NCBI RefSeq assembly: GCF_000003605.2
Contig: NW_003143794.1
Span: forward strand, 940,560 to 983,263
Source of the DNA: Saccoglossus kowalevskii
Taxonomy: Eukaryota > Hemichordata > Enteropneusta > Harrimaniidae
Reading direction: 5' to 3'
DNA length: 42,704 nt
The translations under genes and the position numbers were made by a program. Shown here in pieces: positions 23,001 through 31,400 of the stretch. Within the stretch, counting starts at the first letter, position 1; each line of letters starts with the position of its first letter. Below the pieces are notes generated by a model. That model did no database searches. It was not told the origin of the DNA and saw only the letters and a list, made by a program, of their open reading frames with translations.

Positions 23001-25691
23001 CGGTAGTTCTAACCCATAGTGTCACTGCGTTTATAGTGGATACTTGGAAATGTTTGATTGTGTAAACAGAGATCAGTGAGATTATTGATACATTGAAAAA
23101 CACATTTCTTCAAAAGTAAGTTTTTTTTAGCTCCTCTGTCGACTTTGTCGAGCGGAGCTTATCATATGAGTGATTGTCCGTCGTCGTCCGGTCTGTCTGT
23201 CGTCCGTGTCAATGTTTTACATTTTCGACTTCTTCTTGAAAACTAGAGGCCTGAATGCTTTGATACTTAGTGTATATGTACCTTGGGTAGACCTCTCTCA
23301 GATTTGTTCATTTCATGATCATATCTTCAATTCTCTAATTTTGGTGAATATTTTTGTCATTTTTGGTAAAAATTGATATTTTCGACTTCTTGTTAAAAAC
23401 CGTACCGGTAAGTCCAATTGCTTTGATATTACATATATAGGTACTACATGTGGATCTCTCTCAGATTTGTTCATTTTGTGATGATATCTTCAATTCCCTA
23501 ATTTTGGTGAATATTTTTGGTAAAAAGTGATGTTAAAAACTGCAAGTCCAATTGCTTTGATATTACATATATAGGTACTACATGTGGACCTCTCTCAGAT
23601 TTGTTCATTTTGTAATGATATCTTTAATTCTCTAATTTTGATGAATATTTTTGTCATTTTTGGTAAAAAGTGATATTTTCTTCTTGTTAAAAACCACAAT
23701 CATTTATGGTCAAAAATGATATTTTTGAATTCTTGTTGAAAACAGCAAGTCCCATTGCATTGATACTATGCATATTGTTCATTTTCTAATGATATCTTCT
23801 GTTCTTTAATTGAAATGTGCATTGCTAACAGCGGAGCTATCTCAGCTGAGAGGCTGCTTGTGTAATTTTGTGATTGTCTGCCAATTCACATGATATATGT
23901 ATTTATTTATTTGATGTATATTATTATTTTTTTTTGAGGAAATGTATGTAGGCTACTAAGAATAGTTTAATTTTGTTTTCTGATCAAAGATGGCCGACTG
24001 ATGACCACTAAAATTATTACTATGATGATATGTCATGAACCAGATTTCATACATACATTCTGTAATTTACTATGTTGGTATTTTCTATTATATACCTGTA
24101 CAATGGGATTTTTTCATGCCCACCATGTTCTATATATGCATAGAAGATGTCAAAAGTTGAATTTTGAACTTTATAACGAACAACAAATTCTTATGGTCTT
24201 TAATAATACATCCTCAATGATTGTGTATTGCAAAATGCTTATTTTATTTATTTTAAGTTTTGCAGTGTATGATTTCTACTGATTATCTTTTTAGATGCCT
24301 TCTATCTGATATGCAAGTTTTATGTATTTAAATTGTTTGTTGCAATACAGGTGTGTATGCTTATGTGACTTTAAAAGATGATATAGAGGGAGAGCCTGAA
24401 GAACAGATAATGGAGGAACTGAAAGAACTTGTTCGTCAACAGATTGCAAGTTATGCTGTCCCAGAAATGATACAGGTACAGTTGCCTATCATTTGTCTTG
24501 CTGTAATTCATACATGTTATAATTATTGCAACAATATTACATTGTCACTCATTTGAGAGAAAGAGAAAACTACTAAAATGTCATAAAACTGTTAATTTCC
24601 AAAATTAATAAGACTTTTAAGATTATGACTTCAAAGGAGTGTAGACTCATGTGTGTTATTCAACATATTTTAATACTACATGTACACCCTTCCACAGTAT
24701 TACTATACCGCTAGATGTTTGTCAATAATTTATACTATAACTAAAGCCATGTACCTTGTTTACATGACAGCATTTTATTGGAGCCCAACAGCTTGAGCCA
24801 GTAAAAACCGATTTGAGTTGAGTTTTGCTCCGATGAATTTCAGGGTTGAGCTCATATAGACCTGGGTATCAGGCCGAAATCAAATCATCCATCACCTTCT
24901 TCTGAATGAAGAAAGGGATGGATTCAATCATGGCATCCTAGGAGTCAACATCGTTTGTAATTTTGCATAATTTCTGACTTGACGAAGAGGGTAAATTAAT
25001 ATACGAAATTATGCAACAAAAACTTGGTAACTGGGTTTTGAATGAACAACTGAACAAATTAAATGGAAATTGAAGAAACTTAAATTGTTTAAAGGCACTG
25101 AAGATAAGAATTGGAGAAGTGGTCAAAGGGCAGAAACAGGACAGCAAAATCATCACCAGCCATGTTGTTCTCAAATGGCTGACTCACTGAGTGATTGGCG
25201 TTTTGTACGACTGAAGATCGCTACATAAAGTCCTTCTAAAAGATCAAAACCAAACTCGGCTTTAATTCAGACCTCATCGTGTGTACACACAGAAGAGGTA
25301 ATTTCTTGGTGTTTGGTGGGAGGAAGAGTTTGGCTATGATAAAATGCTGCCAAGTAAACTTAGCAATAGTGTGCATGTACAGCTTATTTAGCAGCTGGTG
25401 GTAGCTTCATTATCGCAGTCAGTGATAGAAAGATAACATTTCTAATATGTATAATATGAATAATTTTGAATGACTCCATTACAGGTGGCTCCAGGATTAC
25501 CCAAGACAAGATCTGGAAAAATTATGCGACGTATTCTACGTAAAATTGCTGCAAATGAACATGAAGATTTGGGTGACATCACCACACTTGCTGAACCAAA
25601 CGTTGTGGAGGCCATCGTTAAGAATCATGATGTAATTATGGAACAGAGAAACAAGCATTTAACAAAGAAAAAAGATTCCCTAAGTTCTTAA
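4819..25691 (+). CDS. ACSS1: Acetyl-CoA synthetase, mitochondrial type (complete, 15 exons)
   Basis: Exons: 4819-5188, 5967-6063, 6707-6853, 7257-7309, 10988-11163, 12794-12946, 14524-14671, 15493-15630, 16325-16417, 16588-16697, 19153-19279, 19688-19815, 22861-22924, 24351-24475, 25485-25691. Every junction is GT..AG and in phase; the total is 2136 nt, 711 aa, the usual family length. The enzyme converts acetate, ATP and CoA to acetyl-CoA through acetyl-AMP. Visible motifs: P-loop-like [11 protein letters not shown] (305-315), acetate-pocket DTWWQTE (453-459), YFSGDG (540-545), hinge/nucleotide region [15 protein letters not shown] (558-572), and catalytic lysine K655 in [11 protein letters not shown], the lysine silenced by acetylation in this family. 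The first 50 or so residues are rich in Arg/Ser/Pro and have no acidic residue, like a mitochondrial presequence, favouring ACSS1 over cytosolic ACSS2. The start ATG has A at -3 and G at +4. Introns carry many repeats; exon 7 is followed by a tandem array copying its end. Confidence 0.97.
5647..5702. repeat. 28-bp direct tandem duplication in ACSS intron 1
   Basis: Two identical 28-bp copies lie end to end at 5647-5674 and 5675-5702, each containing ATCAAATGACCAGTTCAAAC. Being identical, the duplication looks recent. It is about 265 bp upstream of the exon 2 acceptor and has no visible effect on splicing signals. Confidence 0.9.
7860..8350 (-). pseudogene. Unrecognised coding-like fragment, frame-broken, in ACSS intron 4
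   Basis: On the minus strand, two open frames overlap in different phases: 8065-8283 (72 aa, with [19 protein letters not shown]) and 7937-8149 (70 aa, with [19 protein letters not shown], then [20 protein letters not shown]). The local base composition is less AT-rich than the flanks. The peptide PDENT/PEENT occurs in both frames about 22 residues apart, so an internal duplication and a single-base indel may have broken one longer frame. I cannot name the family. It could be a decayed gene copy, a transposon-borne frame, or chance. It is antisense to the ACSS transcript, and no splice structure supports a live gene. Confidence 0.3.
8602..9480 (-). mobile_element. Dispersed element with Helitron-like terminus, copy A
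   Basis: The left end reads TTAG (8602-8605), six bases, then TTCGGACGAAGTCCGAA (8612-8628), a 7-bp stem with a 3-base loop. On the minus strand this is hairpin, short spacer, CTAA, followed by T, the layout of a Helitron 3' end inserted between A and T. The body has a TCCGTC-rich stretch, then about 370-bp units, each with 'ATATGCACATGCAGTGG' and a small ATGGCC..GCCAT inverted repeat (8789-8807, 8875-8893, 9159-9177). No transposase frame is seen, so it would be non-autonomous. The right boundary is approximate. The Helitron assignment is inference. Confidence 0.6.
9481..10953. other. Rest of ACSS intron 4, no gene seen
   Basis: About 1.5 kb of intron between the dispersed repeat and exon 5. 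It holds degenerate repeat pieces with 'AAAATGGC' cores near 9848, 10752 and 10906, but no element boundary, coding exon or RNA gene that I can support. Confidence 0.5.
11690..12530 (+). mobile_element. 5'-truncated LINE (non-LTR retrotransposon) 3' end
   Basis: In ACSS intron 5 the + strand encodes a broken reverse-transcriptase-ORF C-terminus: [19 protein letters not shown] (from about 11727), [19 protein letters not shown] near 11877, a stop at 12074, then in a shifted frame [20 protein letters not shown] (about 12129-12188), the Cys/His motif C-x2-C-x8-H-x4-C typical of the end of LINE ORF2. The frame stops near 12337. A short 3' UTR ends in AATAAAG followed by a TTATTATTATTTA tail (about 12512-12530), the simple-repeat tail expected of such elements. 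It has the same orientation as the host gene. Frame breaks and 5' truncation make it dead. Confidence 0.85.
13081..13440. mobile_element. Foldback/MITE-like element with about 75-bp inverted ends
   Basis: The left arm, about 13081-13158 (containing ATTAGTTCTTCTAACTATGG and ATAGGATGATACTTACGT), is repeated in reverse complement at about 13362-13438 (ACGTAAGTATCATCCTATAT, then AGCTGGAAGAACTAATAGG). I count roughly five of six bases matching over about 78 bp, with the inner part of the arms best conserved. The 200-bp centre has no open frame and carries a GGGGGATCACC..GGTCCCCCA region. This is the structure of a non-autonomous terminal-inverted-repeat element. It sits directly against the left edge of a tandem repeat (13461 onward) and may have inserted there. 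A target duplication is not clear. Confidence 0.8.
13461..13925. repeat. 156-bp tandem repeat, three units
   Basis: Units start at about 13461, 13618 and 13774, each opening with AAGTCTGATTGCTTTG-like sequence and containing CTCTCAGATTTGTTCATTT and TTGGTGAATATTTTTG. The last unit runs into TGTGCATTGCTAACAGCAGAGCT. The same units and the same exit sequence occur in the element at 23127-23860, so this is a copy of that family whose left (hairpin) end is missing, possibly replaced by the neighbouring foldback element. Confidence 0.85.
13940..14345. repeat. Dispersed repeat with ATGGCC..GGCCAT hairpins
   Basis: Three to four degenerate units of about 130 bp with 'GATTCAAAATGGC', an inverted-repeat core (best at 13957-13975, ATGGCCCACTGGCCGCCAT; weaker near 14221-14239) and 'CTGACTTGCTTTGACTGATTATGTTCAAATT'. 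The family is shared with 40790-40970. It lies in ACSS intron 6 just upstream of exon 7. Confidence 0.7.
14611..15126 (+). repeat. 74-bp tandem array copying the end of ACSS exon 7 and its splice donor
   Basis: Seven units start at 14611, 14685, 14759, 14833, 14907, 14981 and 15054 (five of 74 bp, the last two of 73 bp, then a short broken remnant). The first unit is the true 3' end of exon 7 plus the first 13 intron bases; the others lie in intron 7. Most units keep the donor context CCCTG|GTAGGT (unit 6 reads CCCTA, unit 7 CCTTG). Units differ by only a few bases, so the expansion is fairly recent. Because 74 is not a multiple of three, using a downstream copy of the donor would shift the frame, and reading through meets TAA in the next unit. 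Confidence 0.95.
15837..16007. repeat. Repeat cluster ending in a perfect 24-bp inverted repeat
   Basis: Three direct copies of a 'TTCACTGGGTTTTAAATT' motif (about 15835, 15879 and 15940) are followed by its exact inverse. Bases 15939-15962 and 15984-16007 are perfect reverse complements (24 of 24), separated by a 21-base loop. The hairpin lies in ACSS intron 8. It could be the end of a small foldback element or a strong RNA stem in the pre-mRNA; no gene is encoded. Confidence 0.9.
16220..16268. repeat. Poly-C and CA-rich low-complexity tract
   Basis: A run of about 14 C's is followed by ACACACAC and CACACACAAACACCC. It is a simple repeat, about 55 bp upstream of the ACSS exon 9 acceptor. 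Confidence 0.9.
18325..18440 (+). repeat. Dispersed repeat, copy 1 of 3
   Basis: Shares 'TTATACATCTCCATAAGTCA', 'TAATTTTGTGGTATT', 'TATCAGGAAATGCGATTTCA' and 'AATATGGAAT' with the copies at 22500-22670 and 35270-35430. Most divergent of the three; lies in ACSS intron 10. Confidence 0.65.
18598..18675. repeat. Short foldback (12-bp stem)
   Basis: AACACATTGCCT near 18598 and AGGCAATGTGTT near 18664 are exact reverse complements with about 54 bases between them. Small element or chance hairpin in ACSS intron 10; no function is visible. Confidence 0.6.
19932..21195 (-). mobile_element. Dispersed element with Helitron-like terminus, copy B (interrupted)
   Basis: Left end TTAG (19932-19935), six bases, then a slightly mutated hairpin (TTCGAACGAAGTCCGAA), same as copy A. 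A (CTGT/CCGT)n microsatellite fills about 19980-20066. Two body units follow with ATGGCCGACTGGCAGCCAT at 20152-20170 and 20405-20423, and a third, ATGGCCGACTGGCGGCCAT, at 21175-21193. The copy is split by an insertion at 20586-20971; alignment with copy A resumes at 'CTACTACATGTATATTTCC'. It lies in ACSS intron 12. Confidence 0.65.
20586..20971. mobile_element. Small insertion inside repeat copy B, with 7-bp target duplication
   Basis: Copy A (about 9339-9355) reads GGCCTTACTACTATATTTCC without interruption. In copy B the same site is split: TTATTAC (20579-20585), then 386 bp, then TTACTAC (20972-20978). The insert begins AGGGTTTTTTTT and ends AAAAACCTCTG, a short imperfect inverted end. No open frame of note. 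The empty site in copy A supports a transposition event; the 7-8 bp duplication and CAGGG-like end would suit a non-autonomous hAT-type element, but that is inference. Confidence 0.55.
22500..22670 (+). repeat. Dispersed repeat, copy 2 of 3
   Basis: Contains CTATATTAGGAAATGCAAAT, GAATGATTACGCTCGTAAGC and 'CTAATAATAAAAACAAACATGGCTGC', matching the copy at 35270-35430 along its length in the same orientation. It lies in ACSS intron 12, just upstream of exon 13. Confidence 0.8.
23127..23865 (-). mobile_element. Dispersed element with Helitron-like terminus, family 2
   Basis: Left end TTAG (23127-23130), eight bases, then TCGACTTTGTCGA (23139-23151), a 5-bp stem with 3-base loop, and a larger AGCTCC..GGAGCT pairing around it. 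On the minus strand this gives hairpin, spacer, CTAA, as in copies A and B but with unrelated stem sequence. A GTCCGTCGTCGTCCGG tract and about 150-bp tandem units (starting near 23250, 23408, 23546 and 23747) follow, ending in TGCTAACAGCGGAGCTATCT. The units match those at 13461-13925. It lies in ACSS intron 13. No transposase seen. Confidence 0.6.
24476..25484. other. ACSS intron 14, no gene seen
   Basis: About 1 kb of intron before the last exon. The stretch 24880-25380 is less AT-rich and gives a 78-residue open frame on the minus strand, but I recognise nothing in it and see no splice sites that would make it an exon. Confidence 0.5.
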
Positions 25692-28428
25692 ACTTTTAAA
25701 AACATAAGACGAATCATGAGGTACACAAAATGTTCATATATTTTGGTCTGAAGTTAAACAAAAACAAGTAAAATAGTAAATACACAAATATGACAAAACC
25801 TAACACTTATTTGGTTTTTAACATATTTTACTGTTCCTAAAACATGATAATTAATGTTTGGAAATCGCGATGGAACTATTTTTAGCCCATTTGATACACT
25901 TCAGAGTGTGCTTTTGTAGACTTAGTTCAACATATCTTACCCCAGGTAGTATCTCATTTATTTGTAAATACCAACCACTAGCACTTGCATGATATTTGAA
26001 GTTCAGCATCATGTAGTATTTTAGTATGAAGAAAAGACAATAGATATATATATTTATTCCAGAGAGGTTTGCCGAACTATTCTGTCTTCCAAATATTGAT
26101 CATATTTTTATGATTGTTTCAAATATTCCCTGTTTATAAATAAGTGTACAGATGGGTCATGTAATTATAGTGTTCATTAACAAAGGCAAATGTGATGAGT
26201 AATTATGTTCTGCAGAATTGAAAAATTAATTAAAAGGTTATCTTGAGAATACTTACTGTAAAGTAAGCATATCTTCCCATTATATGCTAGTGTATCTGCA
26301 TCTAATGTAAACAAAGATGGGAGATTGAATGTGACATCAATAACCTGAAATGTTTTACTACCTTTTGATAGAATTCTAAAATAGTGGTATAATGTATGAT
26401 AATATTCATTTACAAACATTTTAAGCCAGATGAATTTCCAAGAGGTAATTACAGGAACGAATAGTTAAAATGTATATAAAGGAAGTAACGATAGTTACCA
26501 TGTAAACGTTTGTTTCATTTATGTTAGCATATTTGAATAGAATTATCCAATTTTTCCTAATGAATCATGTTACAAATCACAAAAATCAAGACAATTTGTA
26601 TAATTTCGTGTTTTTTTAACGTAGTTTGTTTTACTTTTCACTTTTAAATAAACCTGGTAAAATAATAGTCACCTTTACATGTGAGGCTTGATGTACATTT
26701 TAGTTTTCTATACCCATTCCTTTTAACGTTTTCTTAGTTACAACTTCCAAGAGGCTGTCTTTAAAGAGTTTTGCCAGTGTTTTTAAAAATATTCCTAAGG
26801 GAATTTGTTTTTTCCCCATGTTTAAATGTATTTTTTTTTTCAACAGAATGTTTGTTATTGATACACAATAGAGTACAAATAAAAAAATGATAAAATGGTT
26901 TTCATCAGTGTGATTCCAGACCAATTAGTACATAGCATATGGGAAACTATTTTCCGTTTTCCTGCAATGGTATATTTGATGGGTTACTATGTTATGATCA
27001 TAGTACCATATTTATGCTAATAGAAGTGAATGTAATTGTATGTTGGATTTGTGACCATAAATCACTCGTCATGCACACATTCATGCAAGCACTAGCAAAG
27101 GAAATAGAGTATTATTGACACTTCATAACACTAGGGGCACCATCTATCATAGACTAGATGCTGTCTATGATTTATGAATAATATACTAAATCGGCCTGTG
27201 CATGCTTGTTCCCATGGTAGTGAACTATGGAGTTATGGAGACCGCCAATCAGAGTTAACGCAGAATTATGCACAGCGCATCACCACGCCATTCTTAGGTG
27301 TACTCTGTTGGATTCCAAGTGGAATCTATCATGGAATACATTTCAGAAAGTGAGGTGCATCTAATTCAGTATATATATATTCAGTGACTGTTTTGGTGTA
27401 TTATCTGTTGTGCTAAAATGATCAACGGCCACCGGCAGACTACACATTAACCCTTTTGCCATTACAATGTTGATGTAGTTTGATACATGTAGTTCTATGT
27501 ACCTATTTCTGTCTTAGTGGTGGAATACCACACAATTTTCCATGCAAACAAATCTAGACCAAATGTGTTTAAAATAACCAACTCGAACAGAAATTTGTCA
27601 GTTCATAAAGCATCAGTTCAGGTGTTATACTGAAGAAAAAAAAAATTGTAATTGCTACTGAATATATGCAAATGAGAATTTGTTAAGTCAATCACATCAT
27701 TCAACTCCTTTTCAATGACTAAGCATGAGAAATTTAAGGCTTCTCGGGAGTAAAAACTTTTATTACAATTCTCTGCAAAATACATGTTATATATATATAT
27801 ATATATATTAAAAAACATCTCCACAGAAATAATTTCACTTTTTATTTCACGCTGGATGCAGATAAATTTGGCGGTTCATGGTTAATTTTTAATAATTGAA
27901 ACAAAATAAATATTGTATTCATGAGCATGTAAATGGTATAACAATTATTAGTCCCAATTCAGACAAATTCTAAAAATGGACATTATTATATACTCATTTG
28001 GGTTCTTCTGCATACGAGTGATTGGTGCCCAAGCAATTTATGTCAAATTTGATACAATGTTATATATGATCGACTGACAACCATCTTGGTCATACAAAAT
28101 GTTAAATTCTATTATCTGTACTTTTACCAGTACGCAACTGTTTTACTATTTAAAATATTGTCGTGTAAACAGTAACTTGTTTGTTTAATAAAGTACACTA
28201 TAGGGCGTTGTTCAAAAAAAAAACCTGGTAATACCTCATCATTTTATCACCATCGGAGCAACACAACAGTAACATGCCAACCCCACCAGTTAATAACACA
28301 GCGATGTCATATGACTAACCACATGAAAATATCTGCAAGTCTATCATTAATCAGTAAAATAACATAGATATCTCACACAAAATGGCCGCCAGTCAGTAAA
28401 CAATGAAACTACTGCTTGCATTTTAGCA
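25692..28428. other. Convergent spacer: 3' UTRs of ACSS and ABCD4
   Basis: About 2.7 kb between the stop codons of two converging genes. Candidate + strand poly(A) signals AATAAA are at 26647-26652 and 26878-26883; a candidate for the minus-strand gene (TTTATT on +) is at 27841-27846. An (AT)n tract lies at about 27787-27808. No coding exon or structured RNA gene is supported. Confidence 0.6.
27948..28130 (-). mobile_element. Decayed Helitron-like repeat copy (short)
   Basis: TTAG at 27948-27951 is followed by TCCCAATTCAGACAAATTCT, a mutated form of the start of copies A and B, and further on by GATCGACTGACAACCATCTTGG, a decayed ATGGCC hairpin unit. Preceded by A, giving CTAA|T on the minus strand as for copy A. 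It would be in or near the 3' UTR of ABCD4. Confidence 0.5.
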
Positions 28429-31400
28429 TCATAGTTTAGTATCATATTTCAGATCAACTTTTTCCTCTGATATTGAAGATAAAGTCCATCCACCTTCCCC
28501 ATCTAATGTCAGCATTGTGGAGTGGAATTTTTGCAGACTGGTTCTGTGTCCTACACTGATCACAGTCATACCCATATCCTTACAGACTCTGTACAAGAGA
28601 TCTTCGGTTTCATGAGATATTGCACTCGTAGCTTCATCTAGAACTACAACATACATGTAAAACACAGATTAGAAATATATATACAAAGCAATACGTGCAG
28701 AAAACTAGGCCTTCAATTACTATTCATTTTCATTTTATGTTCATGGACCACAATTGGCAAGTATATAAATTCTAATAACATATTTGGCAAGTTGTTTGCA
28801 ACTTTGAGTAGTTATGGCTAACACAATACACTTTTAATTTTCTGAAATTGTTAGTAAGCAAGATTAATATTTAATGCTATGGAGAGATCACGAAGTCACT
28901 GTTTCTATGGAAATAAGTTCAGTATTAACATTTTTTACATGCTCTTTGTTATTTGATGGAACCTTCATAATCACAAACACTCTTGTTTAAGTGCAAAGTG
29001 GTAATAGCAAATACAGTAAGCACTCTTTCAATTTATCTAAGTTAAGTTTACCATAACATATTTTTAAAACTATCAACCAATGCGTTAATTATTAATGTTG
29101 GTGTAACTTACTAGCTATTGATGGTTTATGATAAAACAATCGAGCGAATGACAATCTTTGCATTTCACCAGGTGATAGCTCATCAGTCCAATAGACATCT
29201 TCCCCTTCATCGATACCTCCTACTCTGTCAACTAATGGACCAAGCCCAACAACACAAAGGTAGTTATGTAGCAGTGAATTTTCAGATGTATCACACTTTG
29301 CTTGGGGTGTCACCCTATCTGGATAACAGATCTGAAATGTAATCACACATTCGTTGACATTGGATGGTATACACTACCAGTACTATAAAGAGCAATACAA
29401 AAATACTGTAAACTTTGCTGAACAAATTTTAAAATGTTGCATGCCACATTGTACACATAAAACTAATGTTAAAATTAACTGACATGATTTTACGACTAGT
29501 AGGTTCTCATTGAGGGAGAACTGGTTAATTTTGCTTGAGACCATACCCCTTAGTCTCTAAGTTTTTTACCACTTGAGACATCCCAGAATGTAATGAATGT
29601 GGGCAATTCTGTGAGCTCTCATTAGAGTCGGTAATGTGAGGACGCTTACACTGACGGCAAGTCTGTTGGGATTTCACGGTCACAGGACTTCGTGTCCAAC
29701 CCTCGTTTACGCAATTTATATTTATTTTTCAAGAATGTTTCATCAAAATCGCAACAGACTGCAAGCAAAGTCAAGGGTCATGATAATGTTTGTTGTGTTT
29801 CATTTTAGCTTCGATGTTGACAAAAAAAAATAGTTGACAAATCAATTGCTTTGGTATTTTATATGTAGACAACTTGAGTGATCCTTTAATAATAAAGCTT
29901 AACTTAATTTTTGTCATGTTTGGTTAAAATTTTTGATTTGGACAACACAAGGTCAAAGGCGACCCAAAAAATGTTTCTTGAAAATCTTTTCATGTAAATT
30001 ATTTTTATTGACAACACAGTCAAATTGATTTCACAAAAATATTACACATGCATGCTGAAACCTGTGATATCTTGTTGTAATAAAGTGGGAACCTTGTATT
30101 GCAAATAGTTAAAATCATTTGTATACTGCCCTCAAGGATTTAAGACAATTCCTATCATTCTTTTGTTTTTATGATTTAAACAGCCATAAATGTGTTATAA
30201 TTTTATTTATACACTGTTTTTACTTGTCTGTTCTAAATATCGACTCGCTGTGAAATTACATCTGTGATGTAAGTAGCTCTGTTTATTTTTATGATGCATT
30301 ATAGTTTGGTGGCAAATTTACCTGTTCTCTGAGTGTACCATCTGTGAGGTATGGTCTTTGTGGTAGATACAGTATACCTTGTGGCCCTAGTTTCATGAAT
30401 CGCTGTACATCACCACATTCTACTGGCCATAGTCCGCCCAGTACTCTTAGTAACGATGTCTTGCCACTTCCTGTACTGCCAACAATTAAAATATCTTCCC
30501 CTCTAGCTATTTCCATATTTAAATCTGAAAATAAAGAAATGTTTATTTCAACCACTTGCGTATTAATTCGCATATCAATTCATTTGAATCATTGGAGATC
30601 TTGTTACTTAGACACAATGACGACTACACCCATGGCCGTGAAAAACAATTGAGTGATGCATTACTCAGCATGAATAAACAGCCAATTAATATCAAGCCAT
30701 AGGTGTATCATACGTTAGAGCTTCATAGTGATTTGTAGCTAGATTTAGGATAACTAAAATATTGGAGCTATCATGTGTCCTATTATTAATTAAGGTTTTA
30801 ATAGTTAAGTGAGAAGTGTGTGTTCTGAATGTTAGCCCGATCAGTTAATGGAAATTACTATCTGATTAAAACTTGGACCAACTTATACTGGTATATGTGT
30901 ATAGCAGTGATGTAGGTTTCATTTGAATTGAAACTATCATGTTTAGTATACATCAGTGCAGCTACCTCTATCACTAACATCTAGAGAAGGAAGATTTAGA
31001 CTACAATCAAGGGCCACTTACTTTAAAAGTGCAGCAGACACATGTTAGCAGATAGAAGTCACATATAAGGACTTTGTATTTAGATATAACTACCGGTATA
31101 TACTCTTGTGCAAATTCTGCACCAAATTTTGGCAGAACAAATTTGAGGGGTTAAGTTAACAGATAGAAAGAGACATACCTCTCACCAAGGTGTGGTTGCA
31201 GTTTGGTGGAGAGTAAGAAACTTCACATAAGTGAAATGCTTTATTTTGGTTTTCTTTCAAACTATCTTCATCAACACTGGAATCATCTTTCCTATCATTT
31301 TCGGCTTCATTAATAACTGCTGATGGTACCAATAGCGTAGTATCTGTTTCTGCATCAGAGTTTTTATCTAATGCTCTTGAGTCATATTCTTTTTCTAGAA

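Noticed and set aside
24001-24282. 93-residue + strand open frame after a ATGGCCGACTG word
   Set aside because: It begins in a repeat remnant and is rich in residues coded by AT-rich DNA; no homology recognised and no splice context.
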